From Desulfobacterales bacterium RIFOXYA12_FULL_46_15 (GTDB taxonomy: Bacteria > Desulfobacterota > Desulfobacteria > Desulfobacterales > Desulfobacteraceae), in contig MGTJ01000044.1 in assembly GCA_001799395.1 (NCBI GenBank), forward strand, positions 1 to 56,948: a stretch of 56,948 bases of DNA. Reading direction: 5' to 3'. The notes below the pieces were generated by a model. The model searched no databases. It was given only the letters and a program-made list of their open reading frames with translations, and had not been told where the DNA came from. Made by a program: the position numbers and the translations under genes. Numbering within the stretch: position 1 is the stretch's first letter; the number at the start of each line of letters is the position of its first letter. This document shows, in pieces, positions 44,579 to 52,662 of this stretch.

Positions 44579-45661
44579 TTAAGCCTCGGTAAAATCAGCC
44601 GGCGGGGTTTTCAAAAACGATTTGAACAGGGATTTGTTATTGGCCTTGTTATATGCGGCATCGGCACTGATCCATCCTTTCTTATACAAATTCATGATGG
44701 CATCATCCAGTAATTGCATCCCATATTGTTTTCCTGTCTGGATCATTGATGGTACCTGATGGGTTTTGGCTTCGCGGATCAGATTCCTCACTGCCGGGGT
44801 TGCCACCAGAATCTCAAGAGCTGCACACCTTCCCTTTTTATCTATTCTTTTAAACAGGGTTTGGGCAATAATGGCCCGTAATCCATCTGCCAGAGTGGAA
44901 CGGATCTGCGCTTGCTCTGTGGACGGGAATACCTCAATGATCCTGTCGACGGTTTTAGCTGCACTGGATGTATGGAGGGTTCCGAACACGAGATGTCCCG
45001 TCGATGCAGCCTCAATGGCAAGGGAGATGGTTTCAAGATCCCTTAATTCACCGACCAGAATAATATCGGGGTCTTCACGCAACGCACCTCTTAAAGCAGA
45101 CGAAAAGGTTTTTGTGTGTGACCCGACTTCCCTGTGGTTTACAATACAGTTCTGGCTTCTGTGGACGAACTCAATGGGGTCTTCAACCGTAATGATATGA
45201 TCTTTTCTGACCTTATTGGCCTGATCAACAATTGCTGCAAGGGTGGTTGATTTACCAGATCCTGTGGGTCCGGTCACAAGAACAAGGCCCCGCGGCAGCT
45301 CTGCAAGTTTTGAAATAACGGGCGGGAGGCCCAGTTGTTCTACAGTTAAAACCTCAGAGGGAATTTCACGAAAAACAGCCGAAACCCCGTTCTTTTGCAT
45401 AAAATAATTAGCCCTGTACCGTGCCAGGCCAGGAATCTCATAACCGAAATCCACATCACCGGTTTCCTCAAAAACTTTGATTTTCTCCTGGGAGGTGATT
45501 TCATATAAAAGCCCCCGTAATTTGTCACTGGTGAGGATATCATATTTAATCCGTTGGATATCGCCGTGAAGTCTCAATGCAGGCTGCTGTCCGGAAGACA
45601 GATGGAGGTCGGAAGCCCCCTGCTCATGCATCAGCTTAAAAAAAGCATCAATTTCAGCCAT
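44579..45661 (-). CDS. pilT: Type IV pilus retraction ATPase PilT
   Basis: PilT powers pilus depolymerisation and twitching. The protein (360 residues from the ATG at 45661) has an N-terminal PAS-like domain (ASDLHLSSGQQPALRLHGD), Walker A GPTGSGKST, Asp box VEDPIEFVH, Walker B ILVGELRD, His box GTLHTSSAAKTVDRI and the retraction motif AVRNLIREAKTHQ. A TTG at 45667 is in frame, but the ATG has better spacing to AAAAGGG. It is 31 bases downstream of divIVA. Confidence 0.95.
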   Translation of the reverse strand: MAEIDAFFKLMHEQGASDLHLSSGQQPALRLHGDIQRIKYDILTSDKLRGLLYEITSQEKIKVFEETGDVDFGYEIPGLARYRANYFMQKNGVSAVFREIPSEVLTVEQLGLPPVISKLAELPRGLVLVTGPTGSGKSTTLAAIVDQANKVRKDHIITVEDPIEFVHRSQNCIVNHREVGSHTKTFSSALRGALREDPDIILVGELRDLETISLAIEAASTGHLVFGTLHTSSAAKTVDRIIEVFPSTEQAQIRSTLADGLRAIIAQTLFKRIDKKGRCAALEILVATPAVRNLIREAKTHQVPSMIQTGKQYGMQLLDDAIMNLYKKGWISADAAYNKANNKSLFKSFLKTPPADFTEA

Positions 45662-45692
45662 TGCCAATGCCCTTTTTAGTTAAATAATTTAA

Positions 45693-46193
45693 TTATGCTT
45701 GCTTTAAAAATTTCAAAGTGGAATCGGTTTCGTCGGCAGCCTTATTTTCTTCCTTGGTCATCTCAAGCATTTTTGAGTGTGATTCAAGAACCGCGCTGAT
45801 CTGCATTTCAAGCTGAATCCGTTGACGCTTCAGCTCGATAATATCGCTATGGAGTTGAGAGAGCCGTTTATGAGCCCTGTTTAATATTTTTTCGGCTTCA
45901 ACTTCAGCGTTTGCAATGATAATCTCGGAAGATTTCTTTGCATTTTCCTTCATCTGGTCCAGGACTTTCTGGGATTGAATCATGGCATTCTTCATGGAAT
46001 TTTCTCTTTTCCGATAGCCTTGATTCTCCAGATTCAGCCGATGATTTTCTTCATGGAGGGTTTGAATTGAATGATTCAGTTGATCCATCTCTCTTGCAAC
46101 ATCTTCAAGAAAATAGTCTACCTCCTGAACATCAAAACCCCTGAATCTTGTCGTGAATTCTTTCTGCTTAACAACCAGTGGTGTTATTCCCAT
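45693..46193 (-). CDS. divIVA: DivIVA-domain protein
   Basis: The 166-residue coiled-coil protein starts with the DivIVA lipid-binding signature (MGITPLVVKQKEFTTRFRGFDVQEVDYFLEDVAREM). DivIVA recognises negative membrane curvature and recruits partners to poles or septa. The N-terminal domain is followed by a long coiled coil (about 35-150). In Gram-negative bacteria such proteins are less common than in Gram-positives, but occur in deltaproteobacteria. It is between yggT and pilT in the operon, which is suggestive of polar positioning of the pilus motors. Confidence 0.88.
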   Translation of the reverse strand: MGITPLVVKQKEFTTRFRGFDVQEVDYFLEDVAREMDQLNHSIQTLHEENHRLNLENQGYRKRENSMKNAMIQSQKVLDQMKENAKKSSEIIIANAEVEAEKILNRAHKRLSQLHSDIIELKRQRIQLEMQISAVLESHSKMLEMTKEENKAADETDSTLKFLKQA

Positions 46194-46214
46194 AAAACAT
46201 TACCTCGCTTTTTA

Positions 46215-46514
46215 TTATGCCATTGCCCGGGCCAGTCCATGAAGACTGCTCACTACAAATCTCTGAAGGAAATAAATCGCTAAAATTACAATGATGGGAG
46301 AGATGTCAAGTCCCCCAAAATTTACGGGAAGTCTCTTTCTGATCTGATAAAAAACAGGTTCGGTGGCATTATTAATGAACCTGACAATTGGATTATAGGG
46401 ATCGGGGCTCACCCATGACAGAACAGCTCCTGCAACTACAATCCACATATAAATATCGAGCGCCCAGCCCAATACCCCGGCTATGGCGTCAAAAAAATTG
46501 GCAAGAATGAACAT
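46215..46514 (-). CDS. YggT family membrane protein
   Basis: The 99-residue protein has two hydrophobic segments (about 10-32 and 68-90) with the family core WVSPDPYNPIVRFINNATEPV in between. YggT/YlmG proteins occur next to division and divIVA genes, as here; the exact function is unknown, though links to cell shape and osmotic stress are reported for the family. It is the first gene of the 8-kb minus-strand set. Confidence 0.85.
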   Translation of the reverse strand: MFILANFFDAIAGVLGWALDIYMWIVVAGAVLSWVSPDPYNPIVRFINNATEPVFYQIRKRLPVNFGGLDISPIIVILAIYFLQRFVVSSLHGLARAMA

Positions 46515-46551
46515 TTGATTTACCTATTACCCATAATTTCTTTGTTTCCAC

Positions 46552-46674
46552 AAACCATTGATAAACTATGAATATTACAAAAAGTCAAGTTTTTTTAAAT
46601 ATTTAGCCTGATTAAATTTCTATATTTGCTGATTGACATCTGAAGAGGAATGGTTTATTAATGGTTTAACCATT
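46552..46674. repeat. Four 8-bp sites (AATGGTTT/AAACCATT) around the AOR promoter
   Basis: AAACCATT occurs at 46552-46559. AATGGTTT occurs at 46650-46657 and 46660-46667, spaced one helical turn apart. The second of these is part of AATGGTT-T-AACCATT (46660-46674), which is a near-perfect palindrome. The cluster covers the spacer and -10 of the promoter and looks like a regulator binding array. Confidence 0.5.
46633..46661 (+). promoter_or_regulatory. Promoter of the aldehyde:ferredoxin oxidoreductase gene
   Basis: TTGACA (46633-46638), 17 bases, TATTAA (46656-46661). A perfect -35 with a fair -10. It gives a leader of about 140 bases. Confidence 0.6.
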
Positions 46675-46728
46675 TGGTTCCGCTTCAGGGCCAAGGTTAT
46701 TTCTATAATTAAAAAATAGGGTTAAAAA

Positions 46729-46794
46729 AACAACATTTAAAAAACGCGGTCTAAAAACTTTATGTTGTTAATTTATAAAATACGGATTTTATAA
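46729..46794 (+). ncRNA. Candidate structured leader of the AOR mRNA
   Basis: Two hairpins can form: AACAACAT (46729-46736) with ATGTTGTT (46762-46769), and the perfect TTATAAAAT, loop ACGG, ATTTTATAA (46773-46794). The latter ends three bases before the AAGGAG ribosome site. I do not recognise a known molybdenum/tungsten cofactor riboswitch. Confidence 0.35.
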
Positions 46795-46809
46795 CCAAGG
46801 AGAGACAAT

Positions 46810-48948
46810 ATGGCCAATTTCCAACTGAAAGAGATTAAATCCCTCTCTTATGAAAAAGCAGAAATAAAAAAAGGGTACACAGATCAATCCCTTCGCATCA
46901 ACCTGGATTCAAACGACATTATCATCAACCCCATTGAAGAAAAAATCAAACATAAATTCATCGGCGGAAAGGGATATGACCTCTGGTTCTTGTGGAATTC
47001 CGTTTCCGGAAAAACTAAGTGGAATGACCCTGAAAATGCCGTCTGCATCTCATCCGGACCTCTTGGCGGCACTCCAGGCTATCCGGGCGGCGGAAAGAGC
47101 ATTGTCACTTCTATCTCTCCCCTGACCGGAGCCCCCATTGATTCCAATGTCGGGGGATATTTCGGACCCTACAAGAAATTTTCCGGTTTTGATGTCCTCC
47201 AGATTGACGGGAAAGCAACTTCAGACAGTGTTATCCTCATTGATGGAATCGAAAATAAAATAAAAATATTTGAGGCAAAAAACCTTCCCAAAGACTCCTA
47301 TGAATTATCCGACCAACTGACCCGATATTTTGATCCGGAAAAACCTGTTAATGTTTCTGTTGTGACGGCAGGCCCCGGCGCCGAACATACCTTTTTCGGA
47401 TGTTTGAATTTTTCCTGGTGGGATGCCGGGCGAAAAAGGGTCCGGTACAAACAAGCCGGCCGCGGTGGTATTGGAACTGTTTTTGCCAATAAACGGGTTA
47501 TGGCTGTCGTTGCCAGATTTGGTGCTGTTTCAATGAAATCCAATAATCCTGCCGATTTCGAAGCCCTGAAGCTGGTTACAAAAAACCATGCAAAAGAAAT
47601 CCATGACCTGGACCCCAAACAGAACCGCATGGCTATAGTCGGAACCACCCATCTTGTCCCCATTATGAATGATCATGACTGCTTGCCGGTTCATAATTTC
47701 AAATTCGGTTCTCATCCGGAAAGCAAGGTCATTGGCGAAGAAACATATGAACATATATTTGATAAAGGATTTGACGGTTGCTGGAAAGGATGCACCGTTG
47801 CCTGCGCCCACGGCGTAAAGGATTTTTCCCCGTTTACAGGTCCCTATCGAGGAAAAAAAGTTTTTGTTGATGGACCGGAATATGAAACCATTGCCGGTTG
47901 TGGGTCAAACCTGGGAATTTTTGATGCCCATACCATTCTTGAAATCAATTTCTATTGTGATGCTTATGGCATTGATACCATTTCCGTTGGGACATCCCTT
48001 GGATTTGTCATGGAATGTTTTGAAAACGGTCTCATTACAAAAGATCACACCGGAGGCATGGAATTAAGCTTCGGAAACCGATTCAATGCCCTGGAAATCA
48101 TCCATCAGATGGCCAGGGGAGAAGGCTTTGGTTCCATCGTCGGCAAGGGCATCAGGAATATGAAAAAAATCTTTTCAAAAGACTTTGGCGCTGATATGGC
48201 CTTTATGCAGGATATTGGAATGGAATCCAAAGGTCTTGAATTTTCCGAATATATCACCAAGGAATCCCTGGCCCAGCAAGGCGGCTACGGCCTTGCCCTG
48301 AAAGGCCCCCAGCACGACGAAGCATGGCTTATTTTTCTTGATATGGTTCACAATTTCATGCCGACCTTTGAAAATAAAGCCGAAGCCTTACACTGGTTCC
48401 CCATGTTCAGGACATGGTTCGGTCTCTGTGGCCTCTGCAAACTTCCCTGGAACGATATTGTTCCCGAAGACAATAAAAAAACATCTGAGCCTGCAAAAGT
48501 AATAAAGCATGTGGGCTGGTATGCCGATTTTTTTAGTTCCGTCACCGGCCGGAAAACTGCTCCTGAAGATATCATCACCATGAGTGAAGCGGTTTATAAT
48601 TTTCAGAGAATTTTCAATCTGAAGATGGGGTTTGGCACAAGAGAACATGATACCCTGCCTTATCGCGCAGTCGGACCTGTAACCGAAGAAGAATATGATT
48701 CCCGGAAAGAAAGATATGACGAACAGCTTAAAAACAAATACGGTTTTGATATCAGCAGCATGGATACTAAAAATAAATTATCTGCACTACGGGAAAAAAG
48801 AGAAGACCAGTATGAAAAACTGAAAGATGCAGTGTATGAGCGCCGGGGATGGACAAAAAAAGGCATCCCCACTGTGAACACCGTCAAGCGGCTGGGTATT
48901 GATTTTCCAGAAATCATGGAAATTTTAAAAAAAAATGGAGTTGAATAA
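46810..48948 (+). CDS. Tungsten-type aldehyde:ferredoxin oxidoreductase family protein
   Basis: The 712-residue protein matches the AOR family, which oxidises aldehydes to acids (or runs reverse) with a tungsto-bispyranopterin cofactor and a [4Fe-4S] cluster. The N-terminal domain has GGKGYDLWFLWN and SSGPLGGTPGYPGGGKSIV. Cluster ligands are C324, C328 and C332 (in CWKGCTVAC) and C540/C543 (CGLCKLPW). The first group is Cx3Cx3C rather than the usual Cx2Cx3C. The length is longer than the ~605 residues of classical AOR, so it may belong to a special clade. AAGGAG precedes the ATG. It is followed after 3 bases by a MoaD/ThiS-like gene. The physiological aldehyde is unknown. Confidence 0.88.
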   Translation: MANFQLKEIKSLSYEKAEIKKGYTDQSLRINLDSNDIIINPIEEKIKHKFIGGKGYDLWFLWNSVSGKTKWNDPENAVCISSGPLGGTPGYPGGGKSIVTSISPLTGAPIDSNVGGYFGPYKKFSGFDVLQIDGKATSDSVILIDGIENKIKIFEAKNLPKDSYELSDQLTRYFDPEKPVNVSVVTAGPGAEHTFFGCLNFSWWDAGRKRVRYKQAGRGGIGTVFANKRVMAVVARFGAVSMKSNNPADFEALKLVTKNHAKEIHDLDPKQNRMAIVGTTHLVPIMNDHDCLPVHNFKFGSHPESKVIGEETYEHIFDKGFDGCWKGCTVACAHGVKDFSPFTGPYRGKKVFVDGPEYETIAGCGSNLGIFDAHTILEINFYCDAYGIDTISVGTSLGFVMECFENGLITKDHTGGMELSFGNRFNALEIIHQMARGEGFGSIVGKGIRNMKKIFSKDFGADMAFMQDIGMESKGLEFSEYITKESLAQQGGYGLALKGPQHDEAWLIFLDMVHNFMPTFENKAEALHWFPMFRTWFGLCGLCKLPWNDIVPEDNKKTSEPAKVIKHVGWYADFFSSVTGRKTAPEDIITMSEAVYNFQRIFNLKMGFGTREHDTLPYRAVGPVTEEEYDSRKERYDEQLKNKYGFDISSMDTKNKLSALREKREDQYEKLKDAVYERRGWTKKGIPTVNTVKRLGIDFPEIMEILKKNGVE

Positions 48949-48951
48949 ATA

Positions 48952-49149
48952 GTGATCGAAGTGGATGGAAAAAAAATGCTCTGGGCTGAATCCATGACCC
49001 TTGCCTCGCTTTTGCAGGGCCTTGAAAATATTGAATTCTGTTCCGTGGTCCGGCTTAACGGCAGACTTGTATCCAGCCCGAAATTTACGGAAACAAAGAT
49101 TAAGGATAATTCAAAAATAGAACTGCTTCCCCTGGTTGCCGGAGGATAA
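48952..49149 (+). CDS. MoaD/ThiS-like small sulfur-carrier protein
   Basis: The 65-residue protein has a ubiquitin-like beta-grasp fold and ends in the Gly-Gly needed for thiocarboxylation (LLPLVAGG). It starts with GTG and is located 3 bases after the AOR gene; GGAG lies 11 bases upstream. In AOR operons such a protein (AorD/MoaD-like) probably supplies sulfur for the pyranopterin cofactor. It lacks a nearby activating MoeB. Confidence 0.8.
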   Translation: MIEVDGKKMLWAESMTLASLLQGLENIEFCSVVRLNGRLVSSPKFTETKIKDNSKIELLPLVAGG

Positions 49150-49255
49150 TATGACGATTTTACAGTTTTAGCTTCACAAATCCCGGCCTGTCTGCTAATA
49201 ATTATTGGGTTACTGACAGGCTGTTCATTTTTAACATAAAAAAAGAAAGAACCGA

Positions 49256-50677
49256 TTGAAACGATTTCTAATATTCTTAAAAAACCTTTTTACAAAAAAA
49301 TCACCGGCTCCATCCATTACTGTCTCGAATCATGTTCCGAAACCGATACCGCTCAAGGCTGTAGAACCTGTTCATAAACCCCGCGCAAGGCCTCCCCAAA
49401 AAAAATGGACTCTCCTGGATTTCCCTGTAGAGCCCAAAGAAGGAGAAACAAGATTCCATGATTTGGGGCTTCATTCAAGCATTCTGCATGCCATTGCAGA
49501 CTTGAAATTCAATTATTGTACACCTGTCCAGGCTAAACTTCTTCCCCATACCCTTGAAGGAAAAGATGCCACTGCTAAGGCACAAACAGGGACAGGAAAA
49601 AGTGCTAGTTTTATTATTACAATTCTTTCCGCATTCCTTAAAATACCTCAAAAAAACAATAACGGAACGCCGAGAGCATTAATCCTTGCTCCTACCCGGG
49701 AACTGGTCCACCAGATTGAAAAAGATTTTAAAGCCCTTGCCAGACACACCCGCTTCAGAATATTGGCCGTCTACGGCGGGACCGGATACCAGGAGCAGCA
49801 GACAGCGCTCAAATCCTCTCCTGTGGATGTAATTGTTGCGACCCCGGGCCGTCTCATGGATTTTATGGATAAAAAATTAATCCATACATCTAAGGTTGAA
49901 ATTATTGTCATTGATGAGGCGGACCGCATGCTGGACATGGGATTTATCCCGGATGTCCGCAGAATCATCCTTACCACACCCCATAAAAGCAAACGGCAGA
50001 CCTTGTTTTTTTCAGCCACTCTGACTCCTGAAGTGCTAAGACTGGCTCAAACCTGGACAACCGATAATACAGTAAAGATTGAGATCGACCCGGAACAAAC
50101 GGCAGCAGACAGCATACACCAGATTGTCTACATTACAACGGAAGCCGGTAAATTCAAACATGTTTATAATCTGATCCATAGTGAAAACCTCACCCGAGTG
50201 ATCCTTTTTGTGAACCGGAAAGACACGGCCAAATTTCTGGCATCAAAATTTGAAAGCTATAACCAGAAGTGCAGTATTCTTTCCGGAGATATTCCGCAGG
50301 ATAAACGATTCAAGGTTCTTGAAAATTTCAAAACCGGCAGGATCAATCTACTTATTGCAACCGATGTTGCAGCCCGCGGTCTGCATATTGAAAACATCAG
50401 CCATGTGATCAACTATGATCTACCCAATGAGCCGGACCATTATATCCACCGCATAGGCCGTACAGGAAGGGCTGGTGCATCCGGTACATCTATCAGCTTT
50501 GCAGATGAAACAAGCTCGTTTTTCATCCCGGAAATCGAAAAGGTTTTAGGGTATAAAATTGCCTGCGAATATCCATCCGATACCCTGGAAAAAGATTTAC
50601 CGGAACCAAGGAAAAAATTTCAATCAAAACCGAAGCCAACCGGAAGGAAACCATTTAAGCGCAAACAAAGGCCCTGA
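49256..50677 (+). CDS. DEAD-box RNA helicase (RhlB/RhlE-like)
   Basis: The 473-residue helicase has all core motifs: Q motif (LKFNYCTPVQAKLLP), motif I AQTGTGKS, Ia PTREL, motif II DEAD, motif III SAT, and motif VI HRIGRTGRAG. A basic, Pro-rich tail (last ~45 residues) would bind RNA. The N-terminal ~55 residues are also basic. The start is a TTG with a weak ribosome site, since no ATG precedes the Q motif. It unwinds RNA during decay, ribosome assembly or cold adaptation. Confidence 0.92.
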   Translation: MKRFLIFLKNLFTKKSPAPSITVSNHVPKPIPLKAVEPVHKPRARPPQKKWTLLDFPVEPKEGETRFHDLGLHSSILHAIADLKFNYCTPVQAKLLPHTLEGKDATAKAQTGTGKSASFIITILSAFLKIPQKNNNGTPRALILAPTRELVHQIEKDFKALARHTRFRILAVYGGTGYQEQQTALKSSPVDVIVATPGRLMDFMDKKLIHTSKVEIIVIDEADRMLDMGFIPDVRRIILTTPHKSKRQTLFFSATLTPEVLRLAQTWTTDNTVKIEIDPEQTAADSIHQIVYITTEAGKFKHVYNLIHSENLTRVILFVNRKDTAKFLASKFESYNQKCSILSGDIPQDKRFKVLENFKTGRINLLIATDVAARGLHIENISHVINYDLPNEPDHYIHRIGRTGRAGASGTSISFADETSSFFIPEIEKVLGYKIACEYPSDTLEKDLPEPRKKFQSKPKPTGRKPFKRKQRP

Positions 50678-50694
50678 ACTTTCAATATCCTTTC

Positions 50695-50722
50695 TTGACA
50701 CCTGAGGATTATTCAGTGTAAA
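50695..50722 (+). promoter_or_regulatory. Weak promoter candidate for tatA-tatC
   Basis: TTGACA, then 16 bases and TGTAAA (17 bases and GTAAAT is equally possible). The -35 is perfect and the -10 poor. Confidence 0.25.
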
Positions 50723-50773
50723 TGGAATAGCTTGATATGACCGGCAATTTTTATTATAGGAGTTTAAAAAACC

Positions 50774-51139
50774 ATGTTTGGTCTTGGAATGCCTGAAATC
50801 TTATTGATCCTGGCGATAGCTCTCATTGTCATCGGTCCCCAAAAACTACCTGACCTTGCCAAAACTCTTGGCCGTGCCATGGGAGAATTTAAAAAAGCGG
50901 CCCAGGAGTTTAAGCGCAGCATTGATGTAGAAACAACTGTTAAAGACATCAAAGACATCCAACTATCTAAAACAGATTTGAAAGATATTCTAAAAGACGC
51001 CAATGAAAAAGAGGAAACTGTTTCATCAGTTAAAAACGCAGTCACTCCCGGTCATCCTGACTTTAAGGAAGAACCGGAAATTACCGGTGTAAATTCCGAC
51101 AAAAATAGTACAACAGATTCTGATAACACAAAAATATAA
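50774..51139 (+). CDS. tatA: Sec-independent protein translocase TatA/TatB-type
   Basis: The 121-residue protein has one N-terminal membrane helix ([33 protein letters not shown] with the FG-type hinge replaced by GPQKLP), an amphipathic helix and a long acidic tail. The Pro residue after the helix and the tail length suggest TatB, but the family division is unclear. Together with tatC it exports folded cofactor proteins across the inner membrane. AGGAG precedes the ATG. The tatC gene follows after 14 bases. Confidence 0.88.
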   Translation: MFGLGMPEILLILAIALIVIGPQKLPDLAKTLGRAMGEFKKAAQEFKRSIDVETTVKDIKDIQLSKTDLKDILKDANEKEETVSSVKNAVTPGHPDFKEEPEITGVNSDKNSTTDSDNTKI

Positions 51140-51153
51140 TATTTACCCAACCT

Positions 51154-51954
51154 ATGACTATAGAAGAAAGAAGCCCCTTTACAGAACATCTGAGTGAACT
51201 TAGAGACCGCCTGATGCGCTCAGCCATTGCTGTTGGAGTCGGATTTTGTATTGCCTATTTTTTCAAAGAAAAGCTTTTTGAAATTTTGACTGCTCCTCTT
51301 GTAAAAGCTATTGGTGACAATAAAAATACACAGATGATTTTCACAGGACTTCCCGAAGCCTTTTTTACATACCTTAAAGTTTCATTAATTACCGGTATTG
51401 TTGTTTCCACACCCGTTCTTTTCTATGAATTCTGGATGTTTGTCTCACCCGGACTTTACAGAGATGAAAAGAAATATTTCTTACCCATTGTGCTACTCTC
51501 TTTGGTCTTTTTTATTCTTGGCTCATCTTTTGGATATTTCATAGCTTTTCCCTATGGGTTTCAGTTTTTTCTAGAATTCTCAACCGATACCATTCATGCC
51601 ATGCTTTCCATGAAGGAATATCTTTCCTTTGCTTCAACTCTGCTTCTTGCCTTTGGATTCATTTTTGAATTACCTTTGGTTCTGGCTTTCATGGCCAGGA
51701 TGGGTCTTGTAACAGTCTCTTTTTTGCAAAGAAACCGAAAATATGCAATTCTAATTATTTTCATTGTTGCCGCTGTTCTGACTCCAGGGCCCGATGTCAT
51801 CAGCCAGCTCTTGATGGCCGGTCCCTTGATGATTTTATACGAGATCGGTATTATCGGTGCTAGAATATTTGGCAAAAAATTAGAAGCAGACGCCAATACA
51901 GAACCAGATTCTGAAGAAAATCTACAAAAGGATAATAAGCAGGAAGAAAGCTGA
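51154..51954 (+). CDS. tatC: Sec-independent protein translocase TatC
   Basis: TatC recognises the twin-arginine signal. The 266-residue protein has six membrane helices and the conserved N-terminal start PFTEHLSELRDRLMRS, the early Glu, and the first-loop region VSPGLYRDEKKYF. It ends with an acidic, hydrophilic tail. No ribosome site is obvious, so translation may be coupled to tatA. Confidence 0.95.
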   Translation: MTIEERSPFTEHLSELRDRLMRSAIAVGVGFCIAYFFKEKLFEILTAPLVKAIGDNKNTQMIFTGLPEAFFTYLKVSLITGIVVSTPVLFYEFWMFVSPGLYRDEKKYFLPIVLLSLVFFILGSSFGYFIAFPYGFQFFLEFSTDTIHAMLSMKEYLSFASTLLLAFGFIFELPLVLAFMARMGLVTVSFLQRNRKYAILIIFIVAAVLTPGPDVISQLLMAGPLMILYEIGIIGARIFGKKLEADANTEPDSEENLQKDNKQEES

Positions 51955-52111
51955 TCTTCATACGATTCTGATATGTTTTTATATTGACTTTCCCTTTCTT
52001 TTGGGTGTAAAAACCTAGCGGTGCTGATATAAGGAGATACCCGGTGGCTTCAGTGAATGCAACCGGAAAAAGGTAAAATAAATTGTAACTAAAAAAGGAG
52101 CAGAATTGATC

Positions 52112-52576
52112 ATGAACAAAAAATTGCTGACTTGGCTTTTGGCTGCAAGTATTGCCGTGATTTTTGTTGCAACGGGGCTCAATGCAGGAACAAAAGTGCC
52201 CGACACGATAAAAATGGACACCAATGCTTACACCAAACGGACAAAAACCCCCCCGAAATTTGCAGTTGTTGAATTCAGCCACAAGAAACATACTGAGGAA
52301 TACAAAGCTGCCTGCGGCGAATGTCATCATGACAAAGACAATAAGCCCTTAACCCTTAAAGCGGGTGATGCTGTTCAAAAATGTTCGGAATGTCACAATG
52401 TTATGGAAAAAGATAAAAAGGACCCCAAAGATATCAAAGCGCTTGAAAATGCCATGCACGGCAATTGTGTTGAATGCCATAAACAGGCCAATATCAAGGC
52501 AGGCGACCCCAAGGGAATGAAAGGTAAGGCACCTGTTTCATGCAATAACTGCCATGTCCCGGAGAAGAAATCATAA
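52112..52576 (+). CDS. Periplasmic tetrahaem cytochrome c3
   Basis: The ~154-residue precursor has a signal peptide (cleavage near LNAG) and four CxxCH haem sites: CGECH (68-72), CSECH (91-95), CVECH (119-123) and CNNCH (144-148). Extra His at about 57, 60, 73 and 116 would give bis-His ligation as in the type I c3. It shuttles electrons between hydrogenases or formate dehydrogenases and membrane complexes in sulfate reducers. The ATG at 52112 is used; a TTG at 52106 is closer to AAGGAG. It is terminated by the hairpin below. Confidence 0.92.
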   Translation: MNKKLLTWLLAASIAVIFVATGLNAGTKVPDTIKMDTNAYTKRTKTPPKFAVVEFSHKKHTEEYKAACGECHHDKDNKPLTLKAGDAVQKCSECHNVMEKDKKDPKDIKALENAMHGNCVECHKQANIKAGDPKGMKGKAPVSCNNCHVPEKKS

Positions 52577-52608
52577 CATTTTTTAAATAGCATTTTACTT
52601 TAACGAAT

Positions 52609-52647
52609 AGGGTTTTCCGGTTTTAAGGGAAACCCTGTTTTATTTTT
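52609..52647 (+). terminator. Intrinsic terminator after the cytochrome c3 gene
   Basis: AGGGTTTTCC and GGGAAACCCT form a 10-bp stem with one G-U pair, an 8-base loop and the tail GTTTTATTTTT. It separates cytochrome c3 from the convergent cbiA. Confidence 0.75.
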
Positions 52648-52662
52648 AAAAGGTAATATGGC

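Noticed and set aside
51860-52330. Open frame of 156 codons on the minus strand.
   Set aside because: It runs antisense through the tatC end and the cytochrome c3 gene, whose haem motifs show the true coding strand.
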